Shown: piece by piece, positions 34,968-45,368 of the stretch
How positions within the stretch are numbered: position 1 is the stretch's first letter
How the letters are laid out: every line of letters begins with the position of its first letter
Assembly (NCBI GenBank): GCA_023634235.1
Contig: JAMKCF010000018.1
Coordinates: 9,374,768-9,438,767, forward strand
Direction of reading: 5' to 3'
From: Pisaster brevispinus
Lineage: Eukaryota; Echinodermata; Asteroidea; Forcipulatida; Asteriidae
DNA length: 64,000 nt
The notes under the pieces: generated by a model
Seen by the model: the letters and a program-made list of their open reading frames with translations, nothing else
The model's database searches: none
Told to the model about the DNA's origin: nothing
Made by a program: the position numbers and the translations under genes

Positions 34968-36234
34968 AGATCGTTTATTAAAACTCAAAGTGACTTCTTG
35001 TTTGGCAATCAGTGAATTTCTTTTTGGAGGCCTCGCCAGTTAGTAGAGATGATATTGGATGGGAAAGCCTCAAAGGGGCCTTATCAAACACACCCTGGCC
35101 GTTAAGGCGGATAGGATACTTGGACTGCATGAATGGTATGCGAGATTAGAGACACTGTCCAAGCCTCAGCAAATGTCCGTGGCACCCGCAACCCTCCCTG
35201 GAGACTGTGGGCTGAACACACAACCGAAGAGTGATTTGAATGAGACAGCTGCTGCGTTTTGGAAGAATTTGCGCCAGCTAGATAGTATTAAGGGACACTA
35301 CTGGAGGCGTCGCCTACCAGTAAGGAGCCTGCTGGAGAAGGTGAAGTCAGGGGAGGCTGCAATGATGCCTCATGTGCCAAACAGACATCACACAAGGCCG
35401 AAAAGAGGAGGAGGGGCCCTAACATTATGTCATACAGGTTTAACGTGAAACAGCCATGGATCGACTAAAGGGGCCATTTTGATGCATGCAAAATGACAAA
35501 TGACTGAAGCGACCTGGAGGCCACAGCTTTTTGAGAATTTTGAGAAGATAGAGGCTCACTCAGTCGGACAGAAGCATGACAACAAGAGATGTCAAACGAG
35601 ATTTGAAGAGGAAGTGAGTGACAAGATCGTGTCCGAGGTGGCGTGCAAAATACAGAAATACCACCAGGGACTAGTAGCTAGATGGGCTACCAAGGATGAC
35701 GATGAAGCACATACCCCTTCCCTAGAAAACTGACACACAGATTTATCGGCCTCGCTCGAGGTGGATGACCCAAAGCAACTGTCATTTTGGACATTTTGTA
35801 AGGGATTGCAAACAGTCATCCAGGAAAGGCAGTCAAAGCAAAACTTACTGAAATTGCTCAAACCTGAGGCCTGACTAGAGGCTCTAGGCCCGATTAGAAC
35901 AAAACCAAGGAGGCTGCACACAAAAGAATGGGATTCTATTTCCCGAGGCAATATAACAAATATTCGCACTGCTACTTTCACCGGAGGGAGGTGCAGTTAA
36001 CCATGGTCTAATTTTGAGTGTATACAGGCACCACAGACACTGTCATTGAATCTGAAATATACTAACATATATCAAAGGAGAGGCGCCTGATCAAAACCCA
36101 GGCACTTATTGGAATGGATTTCTTGATACCGACAGAAGGCAAATTGGATTTTGCGACTTGCGAACTCATGGTTAATGGAGAGACAATCAGATGTACATGT
36201 CAATGGGGGACTTTGTTACAAATACGTGCCATTA
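34968..36234 (+). mobile_element. Ty3/gypsy-like retrotransposon, 5' part (decayed)
   Basis: After AATAAA-containing LTR-like sequence, GGAGGCCTCGCCAG at about 35025 may be the primer-binding region. Broken gag-like frames follow (35059-35448, 35500-35733). The only firm match is the C-terminal part of an aspartic protease, ALIGMDFLIPTEGKLDFATC (about 36090-36165). The element is interrupted at the TA of 36233-36234 by the ISL2EU-like transposon and resumes at 42889. No 3' LTR was found. Confidence 0.6.
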
Positions 36235-36321
36235 GCCTCTGTCATGACCTTTGCGAAAGGTCACCCTGCGGAAATTTGTCAAGTTGGCGGCGCCCTAGTT
36301 CCTAACTCTTTGGATACAGAG

Positions 36322-37276
36322 ATGATGGACAAAATGACGGACGTAGTGTCAGTCACGAAACAAGCCCTAGCGGTTTTTGAGGCTCCTACATCTGGAACCA
36401 AAGAGGATTTGGAGGTAAGGCTGAATGTCATCAGAAGCAATAACATATTGGCGAATAAATTAACGAAAAGTCAACAAAAGAGAAAGAAACTTGAAAATGA
36501 AATTGGGTCAAAGCCAATTTTCCCCTCGCTGAATTGGCCTGTACCTAACGCAAATGATAACTGGCAGACACTTGATCTTGAAAACACTCCAGATGTAAGG
36601 GTTTCAGATGATACTATTAATAGTCACCTGAAGAACTTCCGTGGAATAAAGGCACAGCGACTTAAAGGTTCTCGCATGTACTACTCAAAGAAAGTTTTGT
36701 GTCCCCCCAAAACACTGGAAGAAAACAGTAAAAATAGTCCCCATGTGGGTACTTATGTACGTAGCCAGGTGAGGAGAAGCTACAGAGGGGAAGCTCAGGT
36801 GCATATATTTTTTCCTTCCAGCATATCATGCATAAAGGCAAAATGTACTTGCCCTGTAGGGGTGTCTGGTCTTTGTTGTCATGTAATATGCACACTCTAT
36901 TTGTTACGAGATGCCACACTTGGGAGACCCATCCTGCAAGAGGTAGTATGCACCAGCAAGCTTCAAAAGTGGCACAAGAAAGGCAGAAATGAAAATAGAA
37001 AGTTTCCTTCTCATCAGATGAAACCCATTGAGAAGCTGCCCTTAAAGGCGCCGAAGCAAAACAGAAAACGGGAAGGGAAACGAAGTGTCGTAAGTGATTA
37101 TGAGCAGATTGTAAGAAATGTGACAAAACTTGCTAATGCAAACATCAGCGTTGAAGAGCATGCACTGAATGTGCTTTCACAATCAACTTGTAGAGACAGC
37201 CAGGTCTGCCGACTGTTGATGCATAGGCACTGGAGCAAGCTTCCTCAAGATCATGATTATGCCTCTCCTGGCAGTG
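36322..37276 (+). CDS. SWIM zinc-finger/YqaJ protein, exon 1
   Basis: The likely start is the ATG at 36322 (an in-frame ATG at 36244 lies within the terminal repeat). Residues 45-62 are highly charged (KLTKSQQKRKKLENE). A SWIM finger C-x-C-x(7)-C-x-H occupies residues 175-187 (CTCPVGVSGLCCH). SWIM fingers bind DNA or protein and commonly sit in front of YqaJ domains in eukaryotic transposon proteins. The frame continues to a stop at 37309-37311, but a donor (AGTG|GTAGCT) at 37276 in phase 1 fits the acceptor at 37782, so I read the exon as spliced to the YqaJ exons. If unspliced, it would be a separate 330-residue protein. Confidence 0.65.
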
Positions 37277-37781
37277 GTAGCTACCTAAATTCAGACAATT
37301 TTTGTTGTTGATACTTCCGTTATCTACTTAGTTAGTTTGTTTGTGGACAGTTTCCCGTTTTTTGGATTTCAGCATTGAAGCTTGATATTTTAAATTTTTA
37401 TCAATTTTTATGTTTTATTTTTAAAGTTTTATTGTGTGAAAATGTATTTTGTTATAATTTATTGACTTTAATTACTGTAGTTGTGTTGTATTTCGGTTTA
37501 TTTGTTTTGCAATGTTTCTATTAAATTGTGTGGATTTTTGTTTAAAACAAATACGTTATTTGCATTTTTGCCTTTTGATTAAGTTTCAATTTGATTTGAT
37601 TCATGGTACTTGCAATGTTTTTGCTGGGATTTTGGAACACAAGTCAAAATTGTTTTGAGTTTATGATGAAGCTTAAAATTTACATATATATTCGTGCAAA
37701 TCACAAGTGATATTCTCAAACCCATTTTTATTTGGTTTCATTGCTCATGCGTTTTTGCTTTTCTTGTTTGTTTCCATATAG

Positions 37782-38243
37782 GTGCATCTGATGTCAACAT
37801 GCATGGTTACCAGGTTCAGCCAGATGACAGCAAACAGGCATTTCCTGATGAGCCCAAACACCTTGCGACACACCCACCAGCTACAACAACATCAAGTTCT
37901 CAACCCAAACGTTTTTGCACTGTTACACTAACAGCTTCAGAAGTTGAGGTAGACAGAATCCCTAAAGATGGTTGCATCATCTATGCCAAAGACAGGCACC
38001 ATCAAGTGACACAAAACAGTGAACAGTGGCATCAGTTAAGAAATAAATGTGTAACTGCCAGTAAAGTGCCTTCCCTCCTTGGCCTTTATGGGTCCAAGCT
38101 TCAAGGGCAGATGCTGAGGGAAATAACAGATCAAGAAACTGAAGATGATAAGAAAATACGATCAAGGATGTCACATCTGCCAAGTTTTAGACGAGGACAT
38201 CAATATGAGGAAAAAGCTGCTGAACATTTTTCTAAGGAGACAG
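37782..38243 (+). CDS. SWIM/YqaJ protein, exon 2 (N-terminal half of YqaJ nuclease)
   Basis: Acceptor ttgtttccatatag, donor ACAG|GTAGGA, both phase 1. After a Pro/Thr/Ser-rich linker come the first YqaJ blocks: SEQWHQLRNKCVTASKVPSLLG (about residues 75-96) and SFRRGHQYEEKAAEHFSKET. YqaJ domains belong to the PD-(D/E)XK fold related to lambda exonuclease. Residues in these two blocks shape the DNA-binding face, and the glutamates of the second help the active site. Confidence 0.75.
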
Positions 38244-38576
38244 GTAGGACAATTTTTAATTAAAGCGTACTGTGCAGAAAAATATCCAGGGGTAGGGAGG
38301 ACTTCCTATACTGAGGTCCTGCATAATTTTACAAACTAAAATTTTAGGATGTTGACTGCAACATCTTAGTGTCCGACCCTTTAAAAACAAACAAACAAAC
38401 ATACGCACTTTTTGTGCAACAAGAGAACCGGCAGTTGGACACCTACCAACAAACAAACAAACAAACAAAACAAACCAACCAAACAGAACAGGACTTGAAA
38501 GGCAAAAATACATGGCTAATAGTATACCTTACATCCATAATGGTTAATTACATATGGAAATATAGTAAATTTTTTA

Positions 38577-38725
38577 CAGGAAAAATTAGCTAAATCGGGA
38601 TTTAATTCTGTAACTTCCGCATCACTGTACTGCTGCTCTACCAACTGAGCTATGGTAGTGTGACGTTACAGTGGTCCAGAGTTCGCAGGTTCAGATCCTG
38701 CTGTAGTAGATTTTTCCTTGTTCAT
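38577..38725. mobile_element. head-to-head pair of tRNA-derived SINE copies in the YqaJ intron
   Basis: On the minus strand a head with A box TAGCTCAGTTGGTAGAGC is followed by a degenerate B box (AATTAAATCCC) and AATTTTTCCTG. On the plus strand, starting from the same head, GTTACAGTGG leads to GCAGGTTCAGATCC and AGATTTTTCCTTGTTC. Both halves resemble the SINE at 24535-24630, so this is an inverted pair sharing one head. Confidence 0.55.
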
Positions 38726-38833
38726 ATAAACATTTATTTAAATTATACCCAGTCATTTTCCATAATATTGCATTTTAATTGTTAAAAAACAGAGTAAGAA
38801 TTTTTTGTGTCTTTATTTATATTTACTTTGTAG

Positions 38834-39309
38834 GTGTTCCAGCACAAAAAGTTGGCATTTTTAAATGCCCAAACACAGTTTTTGGTGCAAGTCCAGACAG
38901 AGTTCTTCCGGGAAGCTGGTTGCTTGAAATAAAGACAAGAACAGCAGGGAGTGATGGCCCGCTGGAGAGGCTGGAGGGTAGTCATTTTGCTCAAGTTCAA
39001 ACACAGCTGCACTGCACAGACACCAAAAGGGCCCTTGTTATGTCCTACCTACCGGAAGTGCAAGTTGCAAATTACTTCTATATTGAGCGAGATTATACTT
39101 GGTGGAAGGCAGCTCAAAGTATTCTTCTCAGCATGGTTCACAACACAACAATAGACAATTGGGACATAAGGGAGAGTGAATTACTAAGAAAAATAGGGTC
39201 AGCTGTGGTTGGTCAGAAGTCCAGTTTTGGCAACACCAAGCTGTTCAGGACATGGACGAATGACCTAGGACATAAGTGTAAACAAGTGAAGCTTGTGTCA
39301 CGCCTGTAG
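38834..39309 (+). CDS. SWIM/YqaJ protein, exon 3 (catalytic half of YqaJ nuclease)
   Basis: Acceptor atttactttgtag at 38832-38833, phase 1, matching exon 2. The catalytic motifs of lambda-exonuclease-like enzymes are intact: GASPDR (metal-binding Asp), WLLEIKTR (E-x-K) and FAQVQTQLHCTD (Q-x-Q-x-Q-like helix). The stop is TAG at 39307-39309. Such enzymes resect one strand of linear duplex DNA 5' to 3'. In this transposon family its role is presumed to be in excision or repair of transposon ends, which is not established. Intron 2 (38244-38833) contains a pair of SINE copies, so splicing is required for an intact enzyme. Confidence 0.8.
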
Positions 39310-40545
39310 TATGTATGTACATCTATCAAATTATTGCTATCTATGTGAGGACTTTCCTTTGTCCCTCTAACTTAACACTCTCCATAGACTTAGCGCACGA
39401 AAAAATGTGAGGACACAAAAATACAAAGGATTCCAATGTGAGGACAGCATTGTCCCTTTTGTATTCCTTTGTTCTACGGTCCCCACTCTTATGGTATTAC
39501 CATTACATGTACACACACACAAAATGTTGCCTTTACAATCAACTGTACTTGGTCCCAGCTCTTTACTTTTCGGGGAGGATGTCTACTACATGCATGTAGT
39601 TGATTTATATGGACATACAATTACTGAATTAGACATGATAAATAGACTTGTTCAGTTGAAGGTTCCAATGTGAACTAAGGGTATTATTTTATTTGTCAAT
39701 CACTCAAATGTACACAGTGCCCTCTCTCGATTTAAAGGATAAACTAGTTACCTGTAAATTACTGTAACCAGCTGACCTCAAGTTGCGGTCATTTATTACT
39801 TACTTGAAAGTATTTTAAGTTGTTCGTTAATACCACTCCCTTAAATTAAATACAAGGTTATTCCACCAACGTTACGACACTGTTATTTATTGAAGGTACG
39901 AATATTTAACTATCGGTATGTGGAGAGTTTTATAAACTATAAGGTATTATGAGGCAACTTGCGGATAGAATTCCTCGTGCATGTTCTAGAATTATGATGT
40001 TTGGAATTGCAGTTAATACATCGAGTATTTAAATAAGCTACTTGGTTGTAATGCAGTCCCTTCCATGCACGTATTGGCATGATTGGTTTGCTAAGAAATA
40101 GTTGAACTGCATTTAAATTATCCAGTATGGAGTATAACTACTTGAGAGTAATGCAGTGATCTTCGTGGCCAAAAGATTGTTAATTAGGCGGTTCGCATAA
40201 GATTTGTTATTTCACTGAACCGGTTGTTAAGGTTTTGATTAATCGGTAATAATCTGCCCCTATAGTATCTGGTAGCTTTAAGAATCGGGTTTAAACTACA
40301 TAAGTCATTTTAGTGTAACAATTGTTTATTTGTTGTTCAGAAGAAATAAAACACTTTTGATCAGACCTGCATAAAATTGTTCCAAGGCCTTTCCTTAAAC
40401 TCTCCCTGGTTACATTACCTTGTGTACATATCTGCAATTCACAACTGCTTATTCGTTTGATTGGAAATATATAACACTGTAGTAAAAACCATTTTCAAGT
40501 ATGACACAAAAGTGAAGTATGCAAGGTCATTTGGAATCTAGATGT
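39310..40545. other. intergenic region between the two convergent transposon genes
   Basis: AT-rich, with no further domain seen. AATAAA at about 40345 (plus strand) could polyadenylate the YqaJ transcript. The region before the transposase stop on the minus strand would hold its 3' UTR. Confidence 0.5.
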
Positions 40546-42093
40546 TTAGGCTTTTGGCCCAACAGGTTTTCTAAGAAGCATAAATATTAGGCATATACCT
40601 CTCCAAGTGTGTGAAAGTAAGTCTAACTTTATGATTGGCCATTTTAGATTTAGTATTTGCCAGCACCTTACTTGACCAATGAATCGCTCAACATGGATTC
40701 TCAATGAAGCAATGTCAAAATTTTGCTTGCACTCAGATGGGTCAAATTGTTCTTTTGAGTTCGCTGGTGGTTTATTTACTGTAGCACCTCTTTTAACACA
40801 AATATCAAAAATGTTAAAGCCTTTATCAGTTAATACAGTGCTGCCTTCGTAAACAGGTTTCATAAGATCATGTTCAACTTCCTGTGTTAAGTCAGAGTCG
40901 GTGATTGAACCTGGATAACAATTGCTAATAAAAACACCTGACCCATAGGCTGTAATACCAACAAGGGATTTGCATGTGGCTGTATTTTTGTAGTCAGAGA
41001 AATTCATGCCATTCAACTGGTAATCACTGAAGTTCTCATGTTTAAACTCTGTACAGTCTAGAATCAGTGACGTATCTCCATATCCTGCACCTTTGAATAC
41101 CTTGGGCATTTGTGAGGTAATGAAATCTTTTGAGGGACATACATTAATTTGGTCCAACACTGCTGGAATGAATAGTGTCCATGCTTCAATGACACGACTG
41201 ACTGTCTTTTCGGAAACTCCAAACAAGTATGACACAACATTTTGCTTCATTGCTTGTCTCCAAACAATTAGCACACACATCAGTTCATTTTTCTTACTTA
41301 GCTTTCGATTTGACAAACTTTTTGCACATCCCGGGTACTTAATAGCACCAAAATACATTTTAAGAACTTCGTATAGAGAACAAAATTCATCAACTGACAG
41401 TCCGGTCATTTCCAAAAAAATTTCACAGTTTCTAGACAAACCTTCGTATGATAGTTTGGGGGGTTCCAAATATGGCTTTTCTACGACCTCACAAACATCA
41501 TCTTGAGTACATGTTATCGTGTCTTGTGCAATAGATGATACATATTTCTGTAAAGTCTCATGATGTTCCATGACTTTTTCCTGTAGCTGCTGCTGAACCT
41601 CAATTAACTTCTGCTTCATCTCCTCATTATCCTTGTTGAGCCTTTTTTCCAGTCTTGTTTTACACTTTACTGGTGTAACTGTGGGTCTCCCAGCACGATC
41701 AGTTGGGGGTGTTCTTGGTGATGGCGAACCAGTTCTAAGTTTTTTGGCATGGCAAAGCTTCTCCTCAAGCTTTCTCTTTCTGTCTTTTCTAGATGTCTTA
41801 GCCAGTCTCAGTTCTAGGCTATTTATAACACTATCTGGAATAGCAATATCTGGAATATGATCATGAGACAGTTTTTCCCCTCCACTCCAGTGTGATGAAC
41901 ATACATACGCTTTACACCAGTTCACTCCATCCGTTTTTAGGGCAGAAGCATATTTTTTCTGGATTTTGATGTCTGGGGGAACTCGATAGGCCTTGATCTG
42001 TGGCTGACTGCTGTAGTTATTTGTACAAAGGGCCTGACAGCAGTTCCAATGACATTGAAGATCTGGACACTGCATTCTGTTAGGCAAAGACAT
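40546..42093 (-). CDS. THAP-domain DDE transposase (HARBI1/DDE_Tnp_4 type), intact
   Basis: A single uninterrupted frame of 515 residues. Residues 18-68 form a THAP-like C2CH zinc finger (CCQALCTNN ... YVCSSHW; C19/C23, C65, H68), the sequence-specific DNA-binding domain. Residues about 145-190 are a likely coiled coil. Residues 265-305 match the helix-turn-helix that precedes the catalytic domain in this family (SYLFGVSEKTVSRVIEAW). The catalytic triad is visible as D346 (LILDCTEF), D423 (LTDKGFNIF) and E469 (IHVERFIGQV). The enzyme would cut and paste the element at its 11-bp termini. An acceptor-like CTTTGCCTAACAG after the first ATG leaves open that the true start lies in an upstream exon. 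It converges with the YqaJ gene. Confidence 0.88.
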   Translation of the reverse strand: MSLPNRMQCPDLQCHWNCCQALCTNNYSSQPQIKAYRVPPDIKIQKKYASALKTDGVNWCKAYVCSSHWSGGEKLSHDHIPDIAIPDSVINSLELRLAKTSRKDRKRKLEEKLCHAKKLRTGSPSPRTPPTDRAGRPTVTPVKCKTRLEKRLNKDNEEMKQKLIEVQQQLQEKVMEHHETLQKYVSSIAQDTITCTQDDVCEVVEKPYLEPPKLSYEGLSRNCEIFLEMTGLSVDEFCSLYEVLKMYFGAIKYPGCAKSLSNRKLSKKNELMCVLIVWRQAMKQNVVSYLFGVSEKTVSRVIEAWTLFIPAVLDQINVCPSKDFITSQMPKVFKGAGYGDTSLILDCTEFKHENFSDYQLNGMNFSDYKNTATCKSLVGITAYGSGVFISNCYPGSITDSDLTQEVEHDLMKPVYEGSTVLTDKGFNIFDICVKRGATVNKPPANSKEQFDPSECKQNFDIASLRIHVERFIGQVRCWQILNLKWPIIKLDLLSHTWRGICLIFMLLRKPVGPKA

Positions 42094-42886
42094 ATTAAAT
42101 TTATAACAATCTCAGACATGTCAGACCAAAAAAGCAACTGTTGATGGGTAAGATTCCATATTTTTCCACCTTTTCACCCCTTTTTACAATACTTATTTAA
42201 GTTCACTTTGTTAAGATTACATTTTAAATGACAATTGACTCATGAGTGAAAAGGCACTCTACTAGTACTACAGTGAGTGTGACAATGTCTGAACTACCTC
42301 CCAAAAAACTAGTTAAGAAAGTTGGTCACGTCGGTGGTAAAAATAAAATGACAAAATGACAATGTACATGATCCCCAAGCCCTACTATTACTAACCTAGT
42401 CACAGATTATACACGTGGAATAGTATTAATATTTTGGCTGGTTACCTTATTCTTAGTTTTGTTGTGCTGAGCTACTTTTGTGCTTAAGCAGCTTTATAAA
42501 ATTAAGTAAGTAAGAAGTAAATATTATTTTAATCGTCATTTAACAGTCATAGACTCATACTCAATTACAATATTGATACTAGACTCATTTTTAGTGAATA
42601 GTCATTAGGGGGCCTATACCCACCTTTTCTGCTCAGCAGCGCCGTTGTTTTTCCTTTAAATCACTAGGTGGTGGTGTGAGTAGATTGCAGGGCTACAAAT
42701 GGAACTTAGTAATAGTAGTTGCTTCGCCTTCGAATCCCGAATTTTCTGTCCGTTCAATTTACACCACAACACAACACAACACAACACGAGAAAAAGTTAA
42801 GTTTACTGCACTGATGGTTGAAGCATGTTGACAAATTTCCGCAAAGCGCCCTCATCGGTAGGTTTTTATAAATCTATGACAGAGGC
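42094..42886. other. 5' flank of the transposase gene and right end of the transposon
   Basis: Non-coding, probably promoter and leader of the minus-strand transposase. It contains an (ACAAC)n run at about 42763-42787, the inner inverted repeat 42828-42843 and the terminal repeat 42876-42886. Confidence 0.6.
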
Positions 42887-42888
42887 TA

Positions 42889-43990
42889 ATGGAGGCAGAG
42901 ACTACTGTGATACCACCGGGGCATGAAGCAATAGTGCTGTGTCTACAGGACTAGGGACTGGCAAAGTCAGTATGGTCGAATCAGATGAAGGGAACAGCGG
43001 GCTTGCCTAGAAGGGACCTGTAATCGATAGGACTCTTGTTAATGCTGAGCCAGAGGGCAAACTGCAATTAAGTGTGCTACACCAAGGCCTCAAAGAATGT
43101 GTACTATGTAGCGGAACAACAGCAGATCACCTCACGCCGATTCGTGAAGAAGATGTTGAAGAGGCCCCAGAAGTTCCCTCAGACCCTGGAGGAAATGGAA
43201 ATGCCGTGGCCAAACTTCTATCTGAATTTGCTGATGTATTCTCTAAAGGGGACAGGGACCTAGTAAGAAAAAATCTTGTGAAACACCTGATTGACACTGG
43301 TGATGTGAGGCCTCATATGGAAAGGCCTCGAAGACACACAACTTGCAGTCAACTGAAAATAGATCGGCAGGAGGAGGATTTGCTACAGAGGGGATTAATT
43401 GAACCCTTTGCCAGCCTGTGGACCTCTAACATCGCCCTGGTGAGAAAGAAGGATGGTGTGAAATGCTTTTGTGTTGAACAAAGAGGACTAAATGAGACAA
43501 CAGTTGAGGATGCCTATCAAGTGGATGCGTTAAGTGGTTTTCGACACTGGTTTGCGTCTGGATCCTGGCAAGTGGAACTGGACAAGGAGGCTAAACAGAC
43601 GTTGGCATTTGTGGTGCGTGTGGGGATTGAAAAGCTGGCGGGCAAGGCCGTTTGTGCTGTGCTACGCCTCTACCACTTTTGAAAGTCTTACGGAGCGAGT
43701 CATCGCCGAACTTCAATGGCACACATTGTCGGTTTACATGTACTTTGATGATGCTTTTGTAAACGGGAAGAACATGGAGCCAAGTAATTGTTTCCTCTTT
43801 CGCAACACTCTCAAATATTTGAGAATATCCACAGACCTGGACAAAATTGAGGATATCAAGTCTGGTGAACGCCAAGAGTACAGAGTTTTCTTGGACTTGC
43901 TTCAAACTGAAGAAGATTTTTTCGTGGGTTTGCCGCGTATGTATTTCCATGACGTATGTATTTCCATACATACGTTAAAAATACGTTAAA
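42889..43990 (+). mobile_element. Ty3/gypsy-like retrotransposon, 3' part with RT fragment (decayed)
   Basis: This continues the element cut at 36234. It shows the protease-RT linker and then RT blocks: EFADVFSKGDRDL, GLIEPFASLWTSNIALVRKKDG, GSWQVELDKEAKQTLAFV, then after a frameshift near 43660 the active-site region YMYFDDAFVNGKN (Y-x-DD-like, with Phe). Several frameshifts and a stop make it inactive. RNase H and integrase are not present. Confidence 0.8.
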
Positions 43991-44683
43991 AATAGGAGAA
44001 AATAAAAATCCAAAGATTGTTTACATTTTGCTTTTTACTTGTGTCTCAGTTGTTGTTAGTGTTTTTATCATTCATTTGAAATAAATTTTTAAAAAATAAA
44101 AATAAAAAAACGTTTTAGCAAACATACAAGTTCAAATACTCAGAAACTGTTTAATCAGTTACCATGAATAGTCACTTTACTCAAATAAGCAAAAATTTAA
44201 TTATGGTAATCACTGATGAAGGGTTACGATTATCACAACAAAATAAAAGTATCAGCTTATTGAATGAGGAATTCTGAAATCGCATGGGCAACAGATGAGA
44301 ATCAAACATTATTTTATGAAAAGCCTGTAATTTCTTCATGAACAATTAAAGAATTGTTTCGAAATTATCTCTTCATATAAAAAATGTTTTGTTTAAAAAT
44401 CTTTAGATTAGGCAATATGCTTTGCAAGCAGCTGTTCAACAAGTACAAGAAAAACTAGACATTGAGGTGTTTGTGAACAAACACGAAGCTGATCCGTTTT
44501 GTTGTGCTTTGATTAAATGATCCAGACAATTAAACTGAGGTCAAGTTCAAAATTGACCGATATGATTCCACTTCTGGTTAACCGGGAAGTAAAGGTCAAC
44601 ATGGAGTTATGGTAACCCAAAATTTATCTTCAATCCTCAAAGGGTTTATAACTGAAAAAAATTGAAATTCGGCTGTGCAGTTC
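43991..44683. repeat. AT-rich stretch and first member of a local repeat family
   Basis: No gene seen. The part 44545-44683 (CCACTTCTGGTTAACCGGGA, GTAAAGGTCAACATGG, TAACTGAAAAAAATTGAA) is a copy of the repeat family also found at 50906-51150 and 53480-53800. The DIRS element inserted into this copy. Confidence 0.65.
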
Positions 44684-44722
44684 CCCACCCCACAGTAGTG
44701 TGGGCTGGGTCTACGAGCGAAT

Positions 44723-44868
44723 ACTTACCTGTAGAGTGAATACTACGTATGCATTGTTCCCTATGCCGGCAGGCAGATAGCTAAGAGTTTTACACCCAAT
44801 GGCGCCCTCAAGTGTCCTGTCCCTGACGCCCTGTGACATGCGCACTAGGCTAGTGTCCTCTTTTTCTG
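44723..44868. repeat. DIRS left inverted terminal repeat
   Basis: It starts ACTTACCTGTAGAG and ends CCTCTTTTTCT. It is the inverted copy of 50746-50890 with only a few mismatches (for example GAGTGAATAC against GAGCGAATAC). Confidence 0.92.
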
Positions 44869-44934
44869 GAGCGTTACGAGCGTAAGCACTCCAAGAATTC
44901 GAGTATAGTGGGGAAGGAGGGAGGGTCTTTACAG

Positions 44935-45030
44935 GTAAGTATTCGCTCGTAGACCCAGCCCACACTACTGTGGGGTGGGGGTCTACTTCACTCTACTTAC
45001 CTGTAGAGCGAATACTACGTATGCATAGAC
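44935..45030. repeat. DIRS internal complementary region
   Basis: The left half (44935-44979) is the reverse complement of the left terminus from 44684, and the right half (from GGTCTAC, 44979-45030) is the reverse complement of the right terminus. The fusion point GGGGTGGG/GGTCTAC fits both ends exactly, which fixes the element borders. In DIRS-1 this region templates ligation of the ends into a circle. Confidence 0.9.
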
Positions 45031-45368
45031 TCGCACCGGTAAGGCGGAGGGTATACGCAGAACTTATGTATGTCAGCCGGGGCGTAGGACGCGGGCGTGC
45101 CTAAGAAACCCCCAAGGCCTATGGTTCACACCGTAATCACGTGGGAACCAGAAGGTCCGAAGTAGGGCTCCGAACAGGAGGCCGAACTTAACAGGTCAAC
45201 CCAGACGCGAGGCATCGCGAAAAGGGAGAACGCCCAGCGTGGCCCTCGGGGCCCCGGTTCGTGCGCCAAACGTTAGGGAGGTATTGCCATTATGGGAGAA
45301 ACATAATAGGTACATCTCATTAAAATCTCATGTCATAGGGATATATGAAAGGAAAGTGGACTCACCAG

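Larger units (their letters stand above)
36235..42886. mobile_element. ISL2EU/Harbinger-like DNA transposon, 6652 bp, two genes
   Basis: The termini are inverted repeats GCCTCTGTCAT (36235-36245 and reverse at 42876-42886). A second, inner inverted repeat TGCGGAAATTTGTCAA lies at 36267-36282 and, reversed, at 42828-42843. The flanking dinucleotide TA at 36233-36234 and 42887-42888 is the target duplication. Removing the element with one TA rejoins the host gypsy-like reading frame, which fixes the borders. Inside are two convergent genes: a three-exon SWIM-YqaJ gene (plus) and a THAP-DDE transposase (minus). As I remember it, the ISL2EU group is defined by this pairing of a DDE transposase with a YqaJ nuclease and by 2-bp duplications. 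Confidence 0.85.

Noticed and set aside
34968..43990. A single novel element combining gypsy protease/RT with YqaJ and DDE genes
   Set aside because: Terminal repeats, the TA duplication and frame restoration show simple insertion of one transposon into another.
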